Below, in pieces: positions 36,540 to 46,288 of a DNA stretch of 64,000 bases. Source of the DNA: Pseudomonas massiliensis. GTDB lineage: Bacteria > Pseudomonadota > Gammaproteobacteria > Pseudomonadales > Pseudomonadaceae. Positions within the stretch are counted from its first letter, which is position 1, and each line of letters starts with the position of its first letter. The stretch spans positions 558,001-622,000 of the forward strand of contig NZ_CCYK01000006.1 in NCBI RefSeq assembly GCF_000826105.1. Direction: 5' to 3'. A program made the translations under genes and the position numbers. Below the pieces are notes generated by a model that searched no databases, was not told the origin of the DNA, and was given only the letters and a program-made list of their open reading frames with translations.

Positions 36540-36845
36540 ACCCCATCACGCACCACAATAGCGCCATTCATATGGCCTGCCTCGTTATGGAGCAGGGCTG
36601 ACCCGGGTACCGAGGCGCCGCTTCGGTCAGATCTGCGACGCAAAGGGATCACCATGCGCCTCGCTGGGGTACCTTCCCGGCACTATGGTGCGAAGTTTGC
36701 TATCAGAATGATGTCTGGCACCCGCCGGTAACGCTGTACGGCCCCGGCCGCTGCGACGCGGTCAGACCGCGACGCCACGGCTGGCGCCGTGGGCTACCCT
36801 GCGCTCGCAACCGGGCAAGAACCTTCGTCTTTTAAGGACCGCACA
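36540..36845. other. Intergenic region before the amino-acid ABC operon
   Basis: 306 bases with no gene. A short inverted repeat CGCGGT, CAG, ACCGCG (36757-36771) is the only clear structure. I see no good ArgR half-site (TGTCGC-N8-AA) and no clear terminator after the ligase. The operon ribosome site AAGGA precedes its first gene. Confidence 0.4.
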
Positions 36846-37622
36846 ATGAAAAAAGCATGGCTGACCCTTTCCGCCCTGGCGCTTTGCCTCTCGGCTGGCG
36901 GCGCCCTGGCCAAAGATTACAAAGAGCTGCGTTTCGGCGTTGATCCTTCCTACGCGCCCTTTGAATCCAAGGCCGCCGACGGCAACCTGGTGGGCTTCGA
37001 CATCGACCTGGGCAACGCCATCTGCAAGGAACTGAAGGTCACCTGCAAGTGGGTGGAAAGTGACTTCGACGGAATGATCCCAGGCTTGAAGGCCAACAAG
37101 TTCGACGGTGTCATCTCTTCCATGACGGTTACTCCGGCGCGGGAAAAGGCCATCGATTTCTCCAACGAACTCTTCTCCGGCCCCACCGCCTACGTGGGCA
37201 AGAAGGGCACCACCCTGACCCTGGAAGCGCTCAAGGGCAAGACTGTCGGCTATGAACAAGGCACCATCCAGGAGGCCTATGCCAAGGCCGTGCTGGACAA
37301 GGCCGGCGTGAAGACCCAGGCCTACCAGAACCAGGACCAGGTTTACGCGGACCTGGTCTCCGGTCGTCTGGATGCGTCCATCCAGGACATGCTGCAAGCC
37401 GAACTGGGCTTCCTGAAGTCGCCCCAGGGCGCTGGCTACGCCATCAGCGAACCGGTCGATAGCGAATACCTGCCGGCCAAGACCGCCATCGGCATCAAAA
37501 AAGGCAACAAGGAGCTGCAAGCCCTGCTCAACAAGGGCATCGAAGCGCTGCACAAAGACGGTACCTACGCTGAAATCCAGAAGAAACACTTCGGCGACCT
37601 GAACCTGTACAGCGGCAAGTAA
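36846..37622 (+). CDS. Periplasmic basic-amino-acid-binding protein (AotJ/HisJ-like)
   Basis: 258 residues with a Sec signal peptide (MKKAWLTLSALALCLSAGG, cleavage after ALA) and a bilobed type II binding fold: FGVDPSYAPFESKAADGNLV, then FDIDLGNAICKEL and the arginine-contact motif MTVTPAREKAIDFS. It is typical of histidine/lysine/arginine/ornithine binders. First gene of a five-gene set matching the aotJ-Q-M-O-P order known from P. aeruginosa, but no argR follows; the exact ligand cannot be fixed by sequence alone. Confidence 0.9.
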   Translation: MKKAWLTLSALALCLSAGGALAKDYKELRFGVDPSYAPFESKAADGNLVGFDIDLGNAICKELKVTCKWVESDFDGMIPGLKANKFDGVISSMTVTPAREKAIDFSNELFSGPTAYVGKKGTTLTLEALKGKTVGYEQGTIQEAYAKAVLDKAGVKTQAYQNQDQVYADLVSGRLDASIQDMLQAELGFLKSPQGAGYAISEPVDSEYLPAKTAIGIKKGNKELQALLNKGIEALHKDGTYAEIQKKHFGDLNLYSGK

Positions 37623-37706
37623 CACTCCCGACCGCGCCCGACACCCAGGCCTCATGCCGGGTGCTGGTGCGCGGCGGGCGCCTTTATCGACTGTAAGGGT
37701 TGCTAC

Positions 37707-38435
37707 ATGCTCGAACACCTGTTGCAGAGCCTTGGGCTCTCGGCATTCAGCCTCAAGGGCTTCGGCCCCGTGCTGCTCGAAGGCACCTGGATGACAGCCA
37801 AGCTCTCGCTGCTGTCGTTGCTGGTGGCGGTATTGCTTGGCCTGCTTGGGGCCAGCGCCAAACTTTCCCGGATCACTGCCTTTAGGTGGTGCGCCCAGCT
37901 GTACACCACACTGATTCGCGGCGTGCCGGACCTGGTGCTGATGCTATTGATTTTCTATAGCCTGCAGATCTGGCTCACCCTGTTCACCGACGCCATGGAG
38001 TGGGACTACATCGAGATCGACCCCTTCGCCGCCGGAGTCATCACCCTTGGCTTCATCTATGGCGCGTATTTCACCGAAACCTTCCGCGGCGCCATACTCG
38101 CGGTTCCCCGGGGCCAGCAGGAAGCCGCCACCGCCTATGGCCTGAGCCGCGGCCAGCGCTTCCGCTACGTCGTGTTTCCGCAGATGATGCGCTACGCCTT
38201 GCCAGGCATCGGCAATAACTGGATGGTGATGCTGAAGGCCACCGCGCTGGTGTCCATCATCGGGCTGGCGGACCTGGTCAAGGCAGCTCAGGATGCTGGC
38301 AAAAGCACCTACCAGCTGTTCTATTTCCTGATGTTGGCCGGGTTCATCTACCTGCTGATCACCAGCGCGTCGAACTTCGTGTTGCGTCGCCTGGAACGGC
38401 GGTTCAGCGCAGGCACCCGTGAGGCCATCCGATGA
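37707..38435 (+). CDS. Amino-acid ABC transporter permease (AotQ/HisQ-like)
   Basis: 242 residues, five hydrophobic segments. The EAA loop with the permease signature is EAATAYGLSRGQRFRYVVFP, and the N-terminal HisM/GlnP domain starts at GTWMTAKLSLLSLLVAVLLG. One half of the membrane channel; overlaps the second permease gene by four bases (ATGA at 38432-38435). Confidence 0.92.
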   Translation: MLEHLLQSLGLSAFSLKGFGPVLLEGTWMTAKLSLLSLLVAVLLGLLGASAKLSRITAFRWCAQLYTTLIRGVPDLVLMLLIFYSLQIWLTLFTDAMEWDYIEIDPFAAGVITLGFIYGAYFTETFRGAILAVPRGQQEAATAYGLSRGQRFRYVVFPQMMRYALPGIGNNWMVMLKATALVSIIGLADLVKAAQDAGKSTYQLFYFLMLAGFIYLLITSASNFVLRRLERRFSAGTREAIR

Positions 38436-39175
38436 TCGAGCATGTGCTGGAAGCCCTTGGCCCCCTGGGCGAGTTACTGAGCGAATATTGGCGTCCCTTC
38501 CTCTACAGCGACGGCGTCAATGTCACCGGCCTGGCCATGACCCTGTGGCTGCTGAGCGCGTCCATCGCCATCGGCTTCGTGGTATCCATACCGCTGTCCA
38601 TCGCCCGGGTATCGCCACATCGCTGGGTGCGTTGGCCCGTGCAGTTCTATACCTATGTCTTCCGTGGTACGCCGCTGTATATCCAGTTGCTGGTCTGCTA
38701 CACCGGTATCTACAGCCTGGAGGGCGTGCGTGAGCAGCCTCTGCTCAACGCCTTCTTCCGCGATGCCATGAACTGCACCATCCTGGCCTTCGCGCTCAAT
38801 ACCTGCGCCTACACCACCGAGATTTTCGCCGGTGCCATCCGCAGCATGGCCCACGGTGAGATCGAGGCGGCCAAGGCCTATGGCCTCAGCGGCTTCAAGC
38901 TCTACGCCCACGTGATAATGCCATCGGTATTGCGCCGATCACTACCCTTCTACAGCAATGAAGTGATCCTGATGCTGCACTCCACCACGGTGGCCTTCAC
39001 CGCTACCGTGCCGGACATTCTCAAGGTGGCCCGCGACGCGAACTCGGCGACCTACATGACGTTCGAGTCCTTCGGCATCGCCGCGCTGCTTTACCTGATC
39101 ATCACCTTCACCCTTGTCGGCCTGTTCCGCCTCGCCGAACGCCGCTGGCTGGCCTTCCTCGGCCCGGCACGTTAA
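38432..39175 (+). CDS. Amino-acid ABC transporter permease (AotM/HisM-like)
   Basis: 247 residues, five hydrophobic segments, EAA loop EIEAAKAYGLSGFKLYAHVI. It pairs with the preceding permease to form the membrane channel served by the binding protein and the ATPase of this operon. The next gene starts nine bases after its stop with ribosome site AAGGAG. Confidence 0.92.
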   Translation: MIEHVLEALGPLGELLSEYWRPFLYSDGVNVTGLAMTLWLLSASIAIGFVVSIPLSIARVSPHRWVRWPVQFYTYVFRGTPLYIQLLVCYTGIYSLEGVREQPLLNAFFRDAMNCTILAFALNTCAYTTEIFAGAIRSMAHGEIEAAKAYGLSGFKLYAHVIMPSVLRRSLPFYSNEVILMLHSTTVAFTATVPDILKVARDANSATYMTFESFGIAALLYLIITFTLVGLFRLAERRWLAFLGPAR

Positions 39176-39184
39176 GGAGCTTCG

Positions 39185-40300
39185 ATGAAACGACAACGCC
39201 ACGAATTGCTTGCGCCGCTACCTGGCACCGCCCGGGCTGTCGAGAGTTTCCACTACGGCCCCGAAGGCGCTGGCAAGGTCTATATCCAGGCCTCGCTGCA
39301 CGCCGATGAAATTCCCGGCATGCTGGTGGCCTGGTACCTCAAGCAGCGCCTGGCCGAGCTGGAGCAGGCCGGGCGCCTGCGCTTGCAGGTGGTGTTGGTG
39401 CCAGTCGCCAACCCGGTAGGGCTGGAGCAGGTACTGATGGACACCCCGCTGGGGCGCTACGAGCTGGAGAGCGGCGAGAACTTCAATCGTCGGTTCGTGG
39501 ACCTGAGCCAGCAGGTGGGCGATGACATCGAAGCCGCGTTGAGCCAGGACCCTGAGCGCAACACAGCATTGATCCGCGAAGCGCTGAGCCGTGCCCTGGC
39601 CGCCCAGGTCCCGACTACCCAGCTGCAATCCCAGCGGCTGACGCTGCAGCGCCTCGCCGCCGATGCCGAGATGGTACTGGACCTGCACTGCGACTTCGAA
39701 GCAGTGGAACACCTGTACACCACACCCGACGCCTGGCCGAAGGTCGAACCCCTGGCGCGCTACCTGGGCTCCCAGGCCAACCTGCTGGCCACCGATTCCG
39801 GCGGCCAATCCTTCGACGAGTGCTTCAGCCTGGTCTGGCACAAGCTGGGCCTGCGCTTCGCTGAGCGCTATCCGATTCCCATGGGCAGCTTCTCGGTAAC
39901 CATTGAGCTGCGTGGTCAGGGGGACGTCAACCATGCCCTGGCCAGCCGCGACGCCCAGGCGATCATCAGCTACCTGGAACAGTACGGCGCTATCGACAGC
40001 ACGCCGCCTGACCAGCCAGAGCTGCTTTATCCTGCTACTCCATTGGCTGGCGTGGAGCCGGTGAGCACACCGGTGGGCGGTATCCTGGTGTTCTGCTGCA
40101 TGCCGGGCGAGTACCTGGAAGCGGGGCAACTGGTGGCCGAAGTGATCGATCCGCTGACCGATCAGGTCACCCCTATCCATAACCAAAAGCCGGGCCTGGT
40201 GTATGCCCGCTCGCTGCGGCGCATGGCGACCGCCGGCATGGTGGTCGCCAGGATCGCTGGTGCCGAAGCCTACCGCAGCGGCTATCTTCTTTCTCCTTGA
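39185..40300 (+). CDS. Succinylglutamate desuccinylase/aspartoacylase-family protein (AotO-like)
   Basis: 371 residues with the M14-like zinc deacylase motifs: SLHADEIPGM (His and Glu ligands), LDLHCDFEAVEHLYT (His ligand) and TIELRGQGD (catalytic Glu). The C-terminal part ends in a biotinyl-like beta domain (VGGILVFCCMPGEYLEAGQL). It sits between permease and ATPase, the same position as AotO in the arginine/ornithine operon of P. aeruginosa, so it may deacylate an imported N-acyl or peptide-linked amino acid (inference). Confidence 0.85.
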   Translation: MKRQRHELLAPLPGTARAVESFHYGPEGAGKVYIQASLHADEIPGMLVAWYLKQRLAELEQAGRLRLQVVLVPVANPVGLEQVLMDTPLGRYELESGENFNRRFVDLSQQVGDDIEAALSQDPERNTALIREALSRALAAQVPTTQLQSQRLTLQRLAADAEMVLDLHCDFEAVEHLYTTPDAWPKVEPLARYLGSQANLLATDSGGQSFDECFSLVWHKLGLRFAERYPIPMGSFSVTIELRGQGDVNHALASRDAQAIISYLEQYGAIDSTPPDQPELLYPATPLAGVEPVSTPVGGILVFCCMPGEYLEAGQLVAEVIDPLTDQVTPIHNQKPGLVYARSLRRMATAGMVVARIAGAEAYRSGYLLSP

Positions 40301-40306
40301 GGCGCC

Positions 40307-41077
40307 ATGCGCATGTACAAACTGACCATCGACGGCCTGCACAAGCGCTACGGCGACAACGAAGTGCTCAAAGGCGTTTCGCTCAAGGCCAAGACGGGCG
40401 ATGTGATTTGCCTGATCGGCGCCAGCGGCTCGGGCAAGAGCACTTTCCTGCGCTGCATCAATTTCCTTGAAACCCCGAACGCCGGGACCATGACCCTGGA
40501 CGGCCAGGACGTACGCCTGCATGAAACCAGCCAGGGACTACAGGTAGCCGACCCCGCCGAACTGCAGCGCCTGCGCACCCGGCTGGCCATGGTATTCCAG
40601 CATTTCAACCTGTGGAGTCACATGACCGTACTGGAAAACATCACCCTGGCGCCGCGCCGGGTGCTGGGTGTCAGCAAGCAGGATGCCGAAACACGCGCCC
40701 GGGTCTATCTCGACAAGGTTGGCTTGCCGACCAGGGTCGCGGACCAATACCCGGCGTTCCTGTCCGGCGGCCAGCAACAACGCGTGGCCATTGCCCGCGC
40801 CCTGGCCATGGAACCGGAGGTCATGCTGTTCGACGAGCCTACCTCGGCACTGGACCCGGAACTGGTAGGCGAGGTATTGAAAGTGATCCAGGGCTTGGCC
40901 GAGGAAGGTCGCACCATGATCATGGTGACCCATGAAATGGCCTTCGCTCGCCAAGTGTCGAGCCAGGTAATGTTCCTTCATCAGGGCTTGGTGGAGGAAG
41001 CCGGAGCGCCGGCCGAGGTGCTGGGCTCGCCCAAAAGCGAACGGCTCAAGCAGTTTTTGAGCGGCAACCTCAAGTAA
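40307..41077 (+). CDS. Amino-acid ABC transporter ATPase (AotP/HisP-like)
   Basis: 256 residues; an in-frame ATG at 40313 is an alternative start. Walker A GASGSGKST, signature [10 protein letters not shown], Walker B VMLFDEPTSA and switch His in VTHEMAF are intact. The insert typical of HisP follows the Q-loop (VFQHFNLWSHMTVLEN). It energises the permease pair upstream. The Lhr-Core gene follows after 64 bases, so it may be co-transcribed with this operon. Confidence 0.93.
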   Translation: MRMYKLTIDGLHKRYGDNEVLKGVSLKAKTGDVICLIGASGSGKSTFLRCINFLETPNAGTMTLDGQDVRLHETSQGLQVADPAELQRLRTRLAMVFQHFNLWSHMTVLENITLAPRRVLGVSKQDAETRARVYLDKVGLPTRVADQYPAFLSGGQQQRVAIARALAMEPEVMLFDEPTSALDPELVGEVLKVIQGLAEEGRTMIMVTHEMAFARQVSSQVMFLHQGLVEEAGAPAEVLGSPKSERLKQFLSGNLK

Positions 41078-41141
41078 GGGCTAAACGAATCGGCAATCGG
41101 CGTGGTCACTGAAGAAAGCCATAGGAACCCCGCCGTCGCCC

Positions 41142-43622
41142 ATGCCTCGTCCTCCCGACTACGCCAAAGCCTGGTTCACCGCTCGCGGCTGGAAGCCCTT
41201 TCCCTTTCAGAAAGCCTTGTGGGCTGCCAGCGCGAAAGGTGAATCCGGCCTGCTTCACGCCAGCACAGGGGCTGGCAAAACCTATGCCGTCTGGTTCGCC
41301 GCCCTCCAGGCCTTCGCCGCCAAAGCCCCTCCCAAGGGTGCCAGGCGCAAGGCCGCCGCGCCGCTGACCGTGCTGTGGATCACACCCATGCGCGCCCTGG
41401 CGGCGGATACACAGCGAGCCTTGCTGGCGCCCGTCGAGGCTTTGGATATCAATTGGACGGTCGGCTTGCGAACCGGCGATACCAGCAGCGCGGAGCGTGC
41501 ACGCCAGGGCCGTCGCTTGCCTAGCGCGCTAGTGACCACCCCGGAAAGCCTCACCCTGATGCTGGCCCGGGAACAGTCCAGGGAAGAACTCGGTCACCTT
41601 GGCATGGTGGTAGTGGACGAGTGGCACGAACTGTTGGGCAACAAGCGCGGCGTGCAACTGCAACTGGCCCTGGCCAGGCTGCGCCAATGGCATCCCGGGC
41701 TGCGCGTTTGGGGCATCTCTGCCACCCTTGGCAACCTGGAGCATGCCCAGCGCGTGCTGCTGCCTGACGGTGACGGCGTGCGCATCGAAGGCGGCGGCGA
41801 CAAGGTGATCGCCGTGGACACCCTGCTGCCTGAAGCCATCGAACGTTTTCCCTGGGCCGGCCATATGGGCTTGCGCATGCTGGACCAGGTAGTCGCGCAA
41901 CTGGCCAGCAGCCAGAGCAGCCTTGTGTTTACCAATACCCGGGCGCAGTCTGAGGTGTGGTATCAGGCAATACTGGACGCACGGCCGGAATGGGCCGGGC
42001 TTATTGCCCTGCACCACGGTTCATTGTCCAGGGAGGTGCGTGAGTGGGTTGAGCTGGCCCTGAAGGAAGGCCATCTCAAGGCCGTGGTCTGCACGTCCAG
42101 TCTTGACCTGGGCGTGGATTTCCTGCCAGTGGAGCGAGTTCTGCAGATCGGTTCGGCCAAGGGCATTGCCCGGTTGATCCAGCGCGCGGGGCGCTCCGGC
42201 CATGCGCCAGGGCGACCCTCCAGAGTGACGCTGGTGCCTACCCATAGCCTGGAGTTGGTGGAGGCGGCAGCGGCCCAGGAAGCCCTGGCCGCGCGGCGAG
42301 TCGAGCCTCGTCAGTCCCCCGAGAAACCGCTGGATGTGCTGGTGCAGCATCTGGTGACCATCGCGCTGGGCGGTGGCTTTGTTCCGGACGCGCTGCTACA
42401 TGAGGTACGCAGCGCCTGGGCCTACAGGTACCTGACGGAAGATGAATGGGCCTGGGCCCTGGCATTCGTTCGCCATGGCGGCGCCAGCCTTACTGCCTAT
42501 CCGGATTACCGTCGGGTCGAGCCCGACGTCGAGGGCGTGTGGCGGGTGCCGGACGCCCGCCTGGGCCGACGCCACCGCATGAGCATCGGCACGATCGTCA
42601 GCGACGCCAGCCTGCACCTCAAATACTGGAGCAAGGGCGGCGGTGGGCGCTCCCTGGGCAGCGTGGAAGAAGGGTTCATCGCCCGCCTGCGCCCTGGCGA
42701 AGCTTTCCTGTTCGCTGGCAAGGTGCTGGAACTGGTGCGCGTGGAGAACATGACTGCCTATGTCAAGCGAGGCAGCGGCAAGAAGCCCTCAGTGCCTCGC
42801 TGGAACGGTGGGCGCATGCCGCTTTCCAGCGAACTGGCTGATGCCTTGGTTGCCAGGCTGGACGAAGCGAGCCACGGCCTTTACATCAGTGCGCCCATGC
42901 GGGCAGTGAAGCCGCTGCTGGAGGTACAGGAGCAGTGGTCTGCCCTGCCGACCCGGCATACGGTGCTTGCCGAGTGCCTCAAGTCCCGGGAAGGCTGGCA
43001 CCTGTTTCTTTTCCCCTTCGCTGGACGGCTGGTGCATCTGGGGCTGGCCAGCCTGCTGGCGTGGCGGTTGGGCCAACAGCGCCCTACCAGCTTTTCCATC
43101 GCGGTCAACGATTATGGTCTGGAATTGCTGAGCCCCACCGAAGTCGATTGGCCTCAAGCCCTGAACAACGGCGCCCTGTCTCCTACCGGCCTGCTTGAAG
43201 ACATCCTGGCTAGCCTCAACGCGGGCGAACTGGCCTTGCGGCGCTTTCGGGAAATCGCTCGCATTTCAGGGCTGGTCTTCGGCGGTTACCCAGGGGCGCA
43301 AAAGAGCACGCGCCAGGTGCAGGCTTCCAGCGGTCTGTTTTTCGAAGTTTTCAAACAGTATGACGCGGGCAATCTGCTGTTGACCCAGGCCCAGGAAGAG
43401 GTGCTTCGCCAGGAGCTGGACGTCACCCGCCTGGAACAGACGCTTATCCAGATAGGCGAGCGTGAGCTGGACATGCACGAAGTCAAGCGCCCCACCCCAC
43501 TGAGCTTTCCCTTGTTGGTGGAGCGCATGCGCGAAAGCATGAGTTCGGAGAAACTGGCCGACCGCATCGCCCGCATGGTCAGTGACCTGGAAAAAGCCGC
43601 CGGGCCCGAGGCGACGGTCTGA
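41142..43622 (+). CDS. Lhr-Core superfamily 2 DNA helicase (ligase-associated)
   Basis: 826 residues, the length of the Lhr-Core without the long C-terminal extension of mycobacterial Lhr. Walker [12 protein letters not shown], motif [10 protein letters not shown], motif [10 protein letters not shown], motif [10 protein letters not shown] and motif [14 protein letters not shown] are present, followed by the winged helix and beta-barrel module. It is a 3'-to-5' translocase. The phosphoesterase MPE overlaps its stop (TGATG), as in the Lhr-Core/MPE/Exo/Lig clusters. Confidence 0.92.
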   Translation: MPRPPDYAKAWFTARGWKPFPFQKALWAASAKGESGLLHASTGAGKTYAVWFAALQAFAAKAPPKGARRKAAAPLTVLWITPMRALAADTQRALLAPVEALDINWTVGLRTGDTSSAERARQGRRLPSALVTTPESLTLMLAREQSREELGHLGMVVVDEWHELLGNKRGVQLQLALARLRQWHPGLRVWGISATLGNLEHAQRVLLPDGDGVRIEGGGDKVIAVDTLLPEAIERFPWAGHMGLRMLDQVVAQLASSQSSLVFTNTRAQSEVWYQAILDARPEWAGLIALHHGSLSREVREWVELALKEGHLKAVVCTSSLDLGVDFLPVERVLQIGSAKGIARLIQRAGRSGHAPGRPSRVTLVPTHSLELVEAAAAQEALAARRVEPRQSPEKPLDVLVQHLVTIALGGGFVPDALLHEVRSAWAYRYLTEDEWAWALAFVRHGGASLTAYPDYRRVEPDVEGVWRVPDARLGRRHRMSIGTIVSDASLHLKYWSKGGGGRSLGSVEEGFIARLRPGEAFLFAGKVLELVRVENMTAYVKRGSGKKPSVPRWNGGRMPLSSELADALVARLDEASHGLYISAPMRAVKPLLEVQEQWSALPTRHTVLAECLKSREGWHLFLFPFAGRLVHLGLASLLAWRLGQQRPTSFSIAVNDYGLELLSPTEVDWPQALNNGALSPTGLLEDILASLNAGELALRRFREIARISGLVFGGYPGAQKSTRQVQASSGLFFEVFKQYDAGNLLLTQAQEEVLRQELDVTRLEQTLIQIGERELDMHEVKRPTPLSFPLLVERMRESMSSEKLADRIARMVSDLEKAAGPEATV

Positions 43623-44287
43623 TGGGCGCGCATGAGTTGGAACTGGCCGGCGAACGCCTTTGGCTGCTGGCCGAGAAAGCCATCTGGTGGCCCGCCCAGG
43701 CAGCCTTGTTGGTCGCCGATGCACACTTTGGCAAGGCCGCGGCCTATCGAAGCCTGGGACAGCCAGTGCCCCATGGCACTACCCAGGCCAACCTGGAAGG
43801 TCTCGAGCAGCTACTGGAGCGTCATCCCGCCGAGCAGTTGATCTTTCTAGGCGACTTCCTCCATGGCCCCGGCTCCCATGCCAGTGGAACCCTGGATCAA
43901 CTGCGAGGGTGGCGGCGCACGCGTCCGCACCTGCGTATCCTGCTGATCCGAGGGAACCACGATCACCGCGCCGGGGACCCGCCGGCCGACCTGGGCTTCG
44001 AGGTCGTGCCTGAACCCTGGCTGCTTGGCCCCTTCTCGCTGCAGCACGAGCCGCATCCGCACCCCGAACGGCATGTGCTGGCTGGCCATCTACATCCGGT
44101 ATTCCTGCTCAAGGGCCGCGGTCACCAGCGGCTGCGCCTGCCCTGTTTCCACGTGGGTCGACAAGTTACCGTGCTACCGGCGTTCGGCGCTTTCACTGGC
44201 GGCTTCGCTGTCAAACGCAAACCTGGAGTACGGCTGTTCGTCGTCGGTGACAACCAGGTATGGCCGGTCGGGGCCAGTGAAGGCTAG
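43622..44287 (+). CDS. Ligase-associated metallophosphoesterase (MPE) DNA nuclease
   Basis: 221 residues. Binuclear metal site motifs are complete: DAHFGK, GDFLHGPGSH, GNHDH and GHLHPV. The homologous P. putida MPE is a manganese-dependent DNA nuclease. It starts within the helicase stop codon (TGATG), so the two are translationally coupled, and it completes the four-gene repair set. The last 12 residues extend toward the convergent pheC gene, 29 bases away. Confidence 0.9.
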   Translation: MGAHELELAGERLWLLAEKAIWWPAQAALLVADAHFGKAAAYRSLGQPVPHGTTQANLEGLEQLLERHPAEQLIFLGDFLHGPGSHASGTLDQLRGWRRTRPHLRILLIRGNHDHRAGDPPADLGFEVVPEPWLLGPFSLQHEPHPHPERHVLAGHLHPVFLLKGRGHQRLRLPCFHVGRQVTVLPAFGAFTGGFAVKRKPGVRLFVVGDNQVWPVGASEG

Positions 44288-44316
44288 GTGACGCTGCTGT
44301 TGAGCCAGAGCAAGCC

Positions 44317-45129
44317 CTAGCGGGGCTGCCACGGATAGTCCAGCCAGTGCTGCATGCGTTGCTCGAAGCGACCGCTGGCCATGTCCAGGTGCAGCCATTG
44401 ATCCACGTAGGCCTTCAGGGCAACATCCTGGGGCAGTAGCGCGGCCTTCTCGGAGAAATCGAAGGGCGCGTCCGGATGCACCGCGCACAGCTCGGGGTGG
44501 AGCTTCTGCTGCAGGCGCGTTTCCACGGCATCGGTCATCATCAGGTCAGCCTTGCCTTGTACGATCTGGTCGAAGATCGTCACGTTATCCTGATGCATGA
44601 CGATCTGAGCCTGTTTGAGGTTGGCGCGGGCGAACTTCTCGTTGGTCCCGCCCGGGTTGACGATGGCCTTGACCTGCGGCTGATCGATCTGCGCGAGCGT
44701 CTGGAAGCGCTCCTGATTCTTGCACAAGGTGATAGGCGTCTTGCCATCGCGCTGATAGGGCACCGAGAAGAACGCCTTCTTCTGTCGCTCCAGGTTCACC
44801 GAAACGCCGGAGAGCGCCAGATCGTACTTGTCCGCAGCCAGGTCAGCCATCAAGCTAGGCCAACTGGTCGGCACCACTTCCAGCTTCACGCCCAGGGCAT
44901 CGGCCAAGCCCTTGGCAATTTCCAGGTCCAGGCCAATGTACTGGCCACCGTCCCTGGTCTTGTAACTGAAGGGCTTATAGTCCCCCGTGGTGCCCACCCG
45001 CAGCACGCCGCGGTCGAGCACAGCCTGGAGATGGTTGGGCACCGGGGCTTCGGCGTAGGCAGAAGGGGAAAGCGCAAGGGCGAAGACACAGGTGGCGAGT
45101 AACCGCTTGAGCGAAAGCTGAGCACGCAT
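44317..45129 (-). CDS. pheC: Periplasmic cyclohexadienyl dehydratase
   Basis: 270 residues with a signal peptide (cleavage after SAYA). It has a periplasmic binding-protein fold but the sequence TTGDYKPFSYKTRDGGQY, VPTSWPSLMADLA, SVPYQRDGKTPITLC, VNPGGTNEKFARANL and TDAVETRLQQKLHPELCAVH is that of P. aeruginosa PheC, which converts prephenate to phenylpyruvate and arogenate to phenylalanine in the periplasm. Automated annotation may call it an amino-acid ABC binding protein. It converges with the MPE gene. Confidence 0.9.
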   Translation of the reverse strand: MRAQLSLKRLLATCVFALALSPSAYAEAPVPNHLQAVLDRGVLRVGTTGDYKPFSYKTRDGGQYIGLDLEIAKGLADALGVKLEVVPTSWPSLMADLAADKYDLALSGVSVNLERQKKAFFSVPYQRDGKTPITLCKNQERFQTLAQIDQPQVKAIVNPGGTNEKFARANLKQAQIVMHQDNVTIFDQIVQGKADLMMTDAVETRLQQKLHPELCAVHPDAPFDFSEKAALLPQDVALKAYVDQWLHLDMASGRFEQRMQHWLDYPWQPR

Positions 45130-45272
45130 GGCAGGCCTTTATTGTCAGAATGTTGGAAGGGCTTCCCACCAGAGAAACGATGGGAAGCCCTTGCAGATTA
45201 ACTGACTGACACAGCCTTTGTTTCACAAATGGCGGCCCGCCTGGCCGCATGCGTCGGGCTTATGCCGCTTGG

Positions 45273-45479
45273 CTAGGCCATGGGGGTAGGTGGTGGCTGA
45301 TCGGGGATCGTCGGCTCACCGGGCTCGGTCGGTTGATTGGGTGTGTCAGGGTCCGGCTGTCCCGGCACGCCGCCGGCCTGAAAGGCGGCCGGGTTGGCGA
45401 GCAGTGACCAGGCAAGCATACCGATGTGATTCGGTCGCAGCGAGGCCAGCTTTGCGCTGATGGTCGGGTCGATCTTCAT
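45273..45479 (-). CDS. Proline-rich small hypothetical protein
   Basis: 68 residues from ATG 45479 (AGGAG six bases upstream; a GTG at 45485 is too close). The first half (MKIDPTISAKLASLRPNHIG) looks ordered, with a hydrophobic stretch MLAWSLLANPAAF. The second half is a low-complexity Pro/Asp/Glu/Thr tail including a Pro-Pro-Pro run, so its translation may need EF-P. No family is recognised; it lies between pheC and dcd on their strand. Confidence 0.6.
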   Translation of the reverse strand: MKIDPTISAKLASLRPNHIGMLAWSLLANPAAFQAGGVPGQPDPDTPNQPTEPGEPTIPDQPPPTPMA

Positions 45480-45587
45480 AGGCACTCCTGAGCGTTGGCC
45501 CGTTTCGAAATACAGAATCGGGGAGTTCTGACGGTAGAGTGGCAGAACCGAGGCAAATTCCCTCGGTTCGTCGGCCCGAAGCAGGTT

Positions 45588-46154
45588 TCATGTACGCGGC
45601 AAGGTCACGCCACGCTGGCCCTGGTACTTGCCGCCACGGTCCTTGTAGGACACTTCGCACTCCTCATCGGATTCCAGGAACAGCATCTGCGCCACCCCTT
45701 CGTTGGCGTAGATCTTCGCGGGCAGCGTGGTGGTATTGGAAAACTCGAGGGTCACATGACCTTCCCACTCAGGCTCTAGCGGGGTGACGTTGACGATGAT
45801 CCCGCAGCGGGCGTAGGTACTCTTGCCCAGGCAGATGGTCAGCACGTTGCGCGGGATGCGGAAATACTCGACCGTGCGCGCCAGGGCGAATGAATTCGGT
45901 GGAATGATGCAGACGTCGCTCTTGATGTCCACAAAGCTCTTGGCATCGAAGTTCTTGGGGTCCACCGTGGCCGAGTTGATATTGGTGAATACCTTGAATT
46001 CGTCCGCGCAGCGTACGTCGTAGCCGTAGCTCGATACCCCGAAGGAAATCACCCGGTCGGCGCCTTCGCCGCGCACCTGGCGCTCTACGAAAGGTTCGAT
46101 CATGCCGTGGTCCTGCGCCATGCGGCGGATCCACTTGTCTGATTTGATGCTCAT
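45588..46154 (-). CDS. dcd: dCTP deaminase
   Basis: 188 residues from ATG 46154. Typical Dcd sequence: [17 protein letters not shown], then [25 protein letters not shown] and [17 protein letters not shown] with the catalytic Glu. It deaminates dCTP to dUTP for thymidylate synthesis. Adjacent to the csp gene (divergent) and apbC/metG as in other Pseudomonas. The longer upstream frame lacks a ribosome site. No clear terminator is seen past its stop. Confidence 0.95.
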   Translation of the reverse strand: MSIKSDKWIRRMAQDHGMIEPFVERQVRGEGADRVISFGVSSYGYDVRCADEFKVFTNINSATVDPKNFDAKSFVDIKSDVCIIPPNSFALARTVEYFRIPRNVLTICLGKSTYARCGIIVNVTPLEPEWEGHVTLEFSNTTTLPAKIYANEGVAQMLFLESDEECEVSYKDRGGKYQGQRGVTLPRT

Positions 46155-46288
46155 GGGGACGTCCTGGAGGTGAAAGATACAGATGGCGCGCATCTTACCG
46201 GGCCAGCGGCTTACGTTCAAAGCGGGGCGGCGGTCAGCGCCCGATGGGTCACCGGGTGCCTCGCCTGACAGCGGGGATGAAAAGGCCA

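Noticed and set aside
36721..36745. TGGCAC sequence considered as a sigma-54 promoter for the amino-acid transporter
   Set aside because: The second GC element is not at the required distance.
36846..41077. Transporter operon considered as a recent foreign insertion with mobile-element traces
   Set aside because: No inverted or direct repeats, integrase or composition change was seen at its borders; only its position inside the repair cluster is notable.
44317..45129. pheC considered as an amino-acid ABC transporter binding protein
   Set aside because: The fold is shared, but the sequence follows cyclohexadienyl dehydratase closely and no permease gene is adjacent on its strand.
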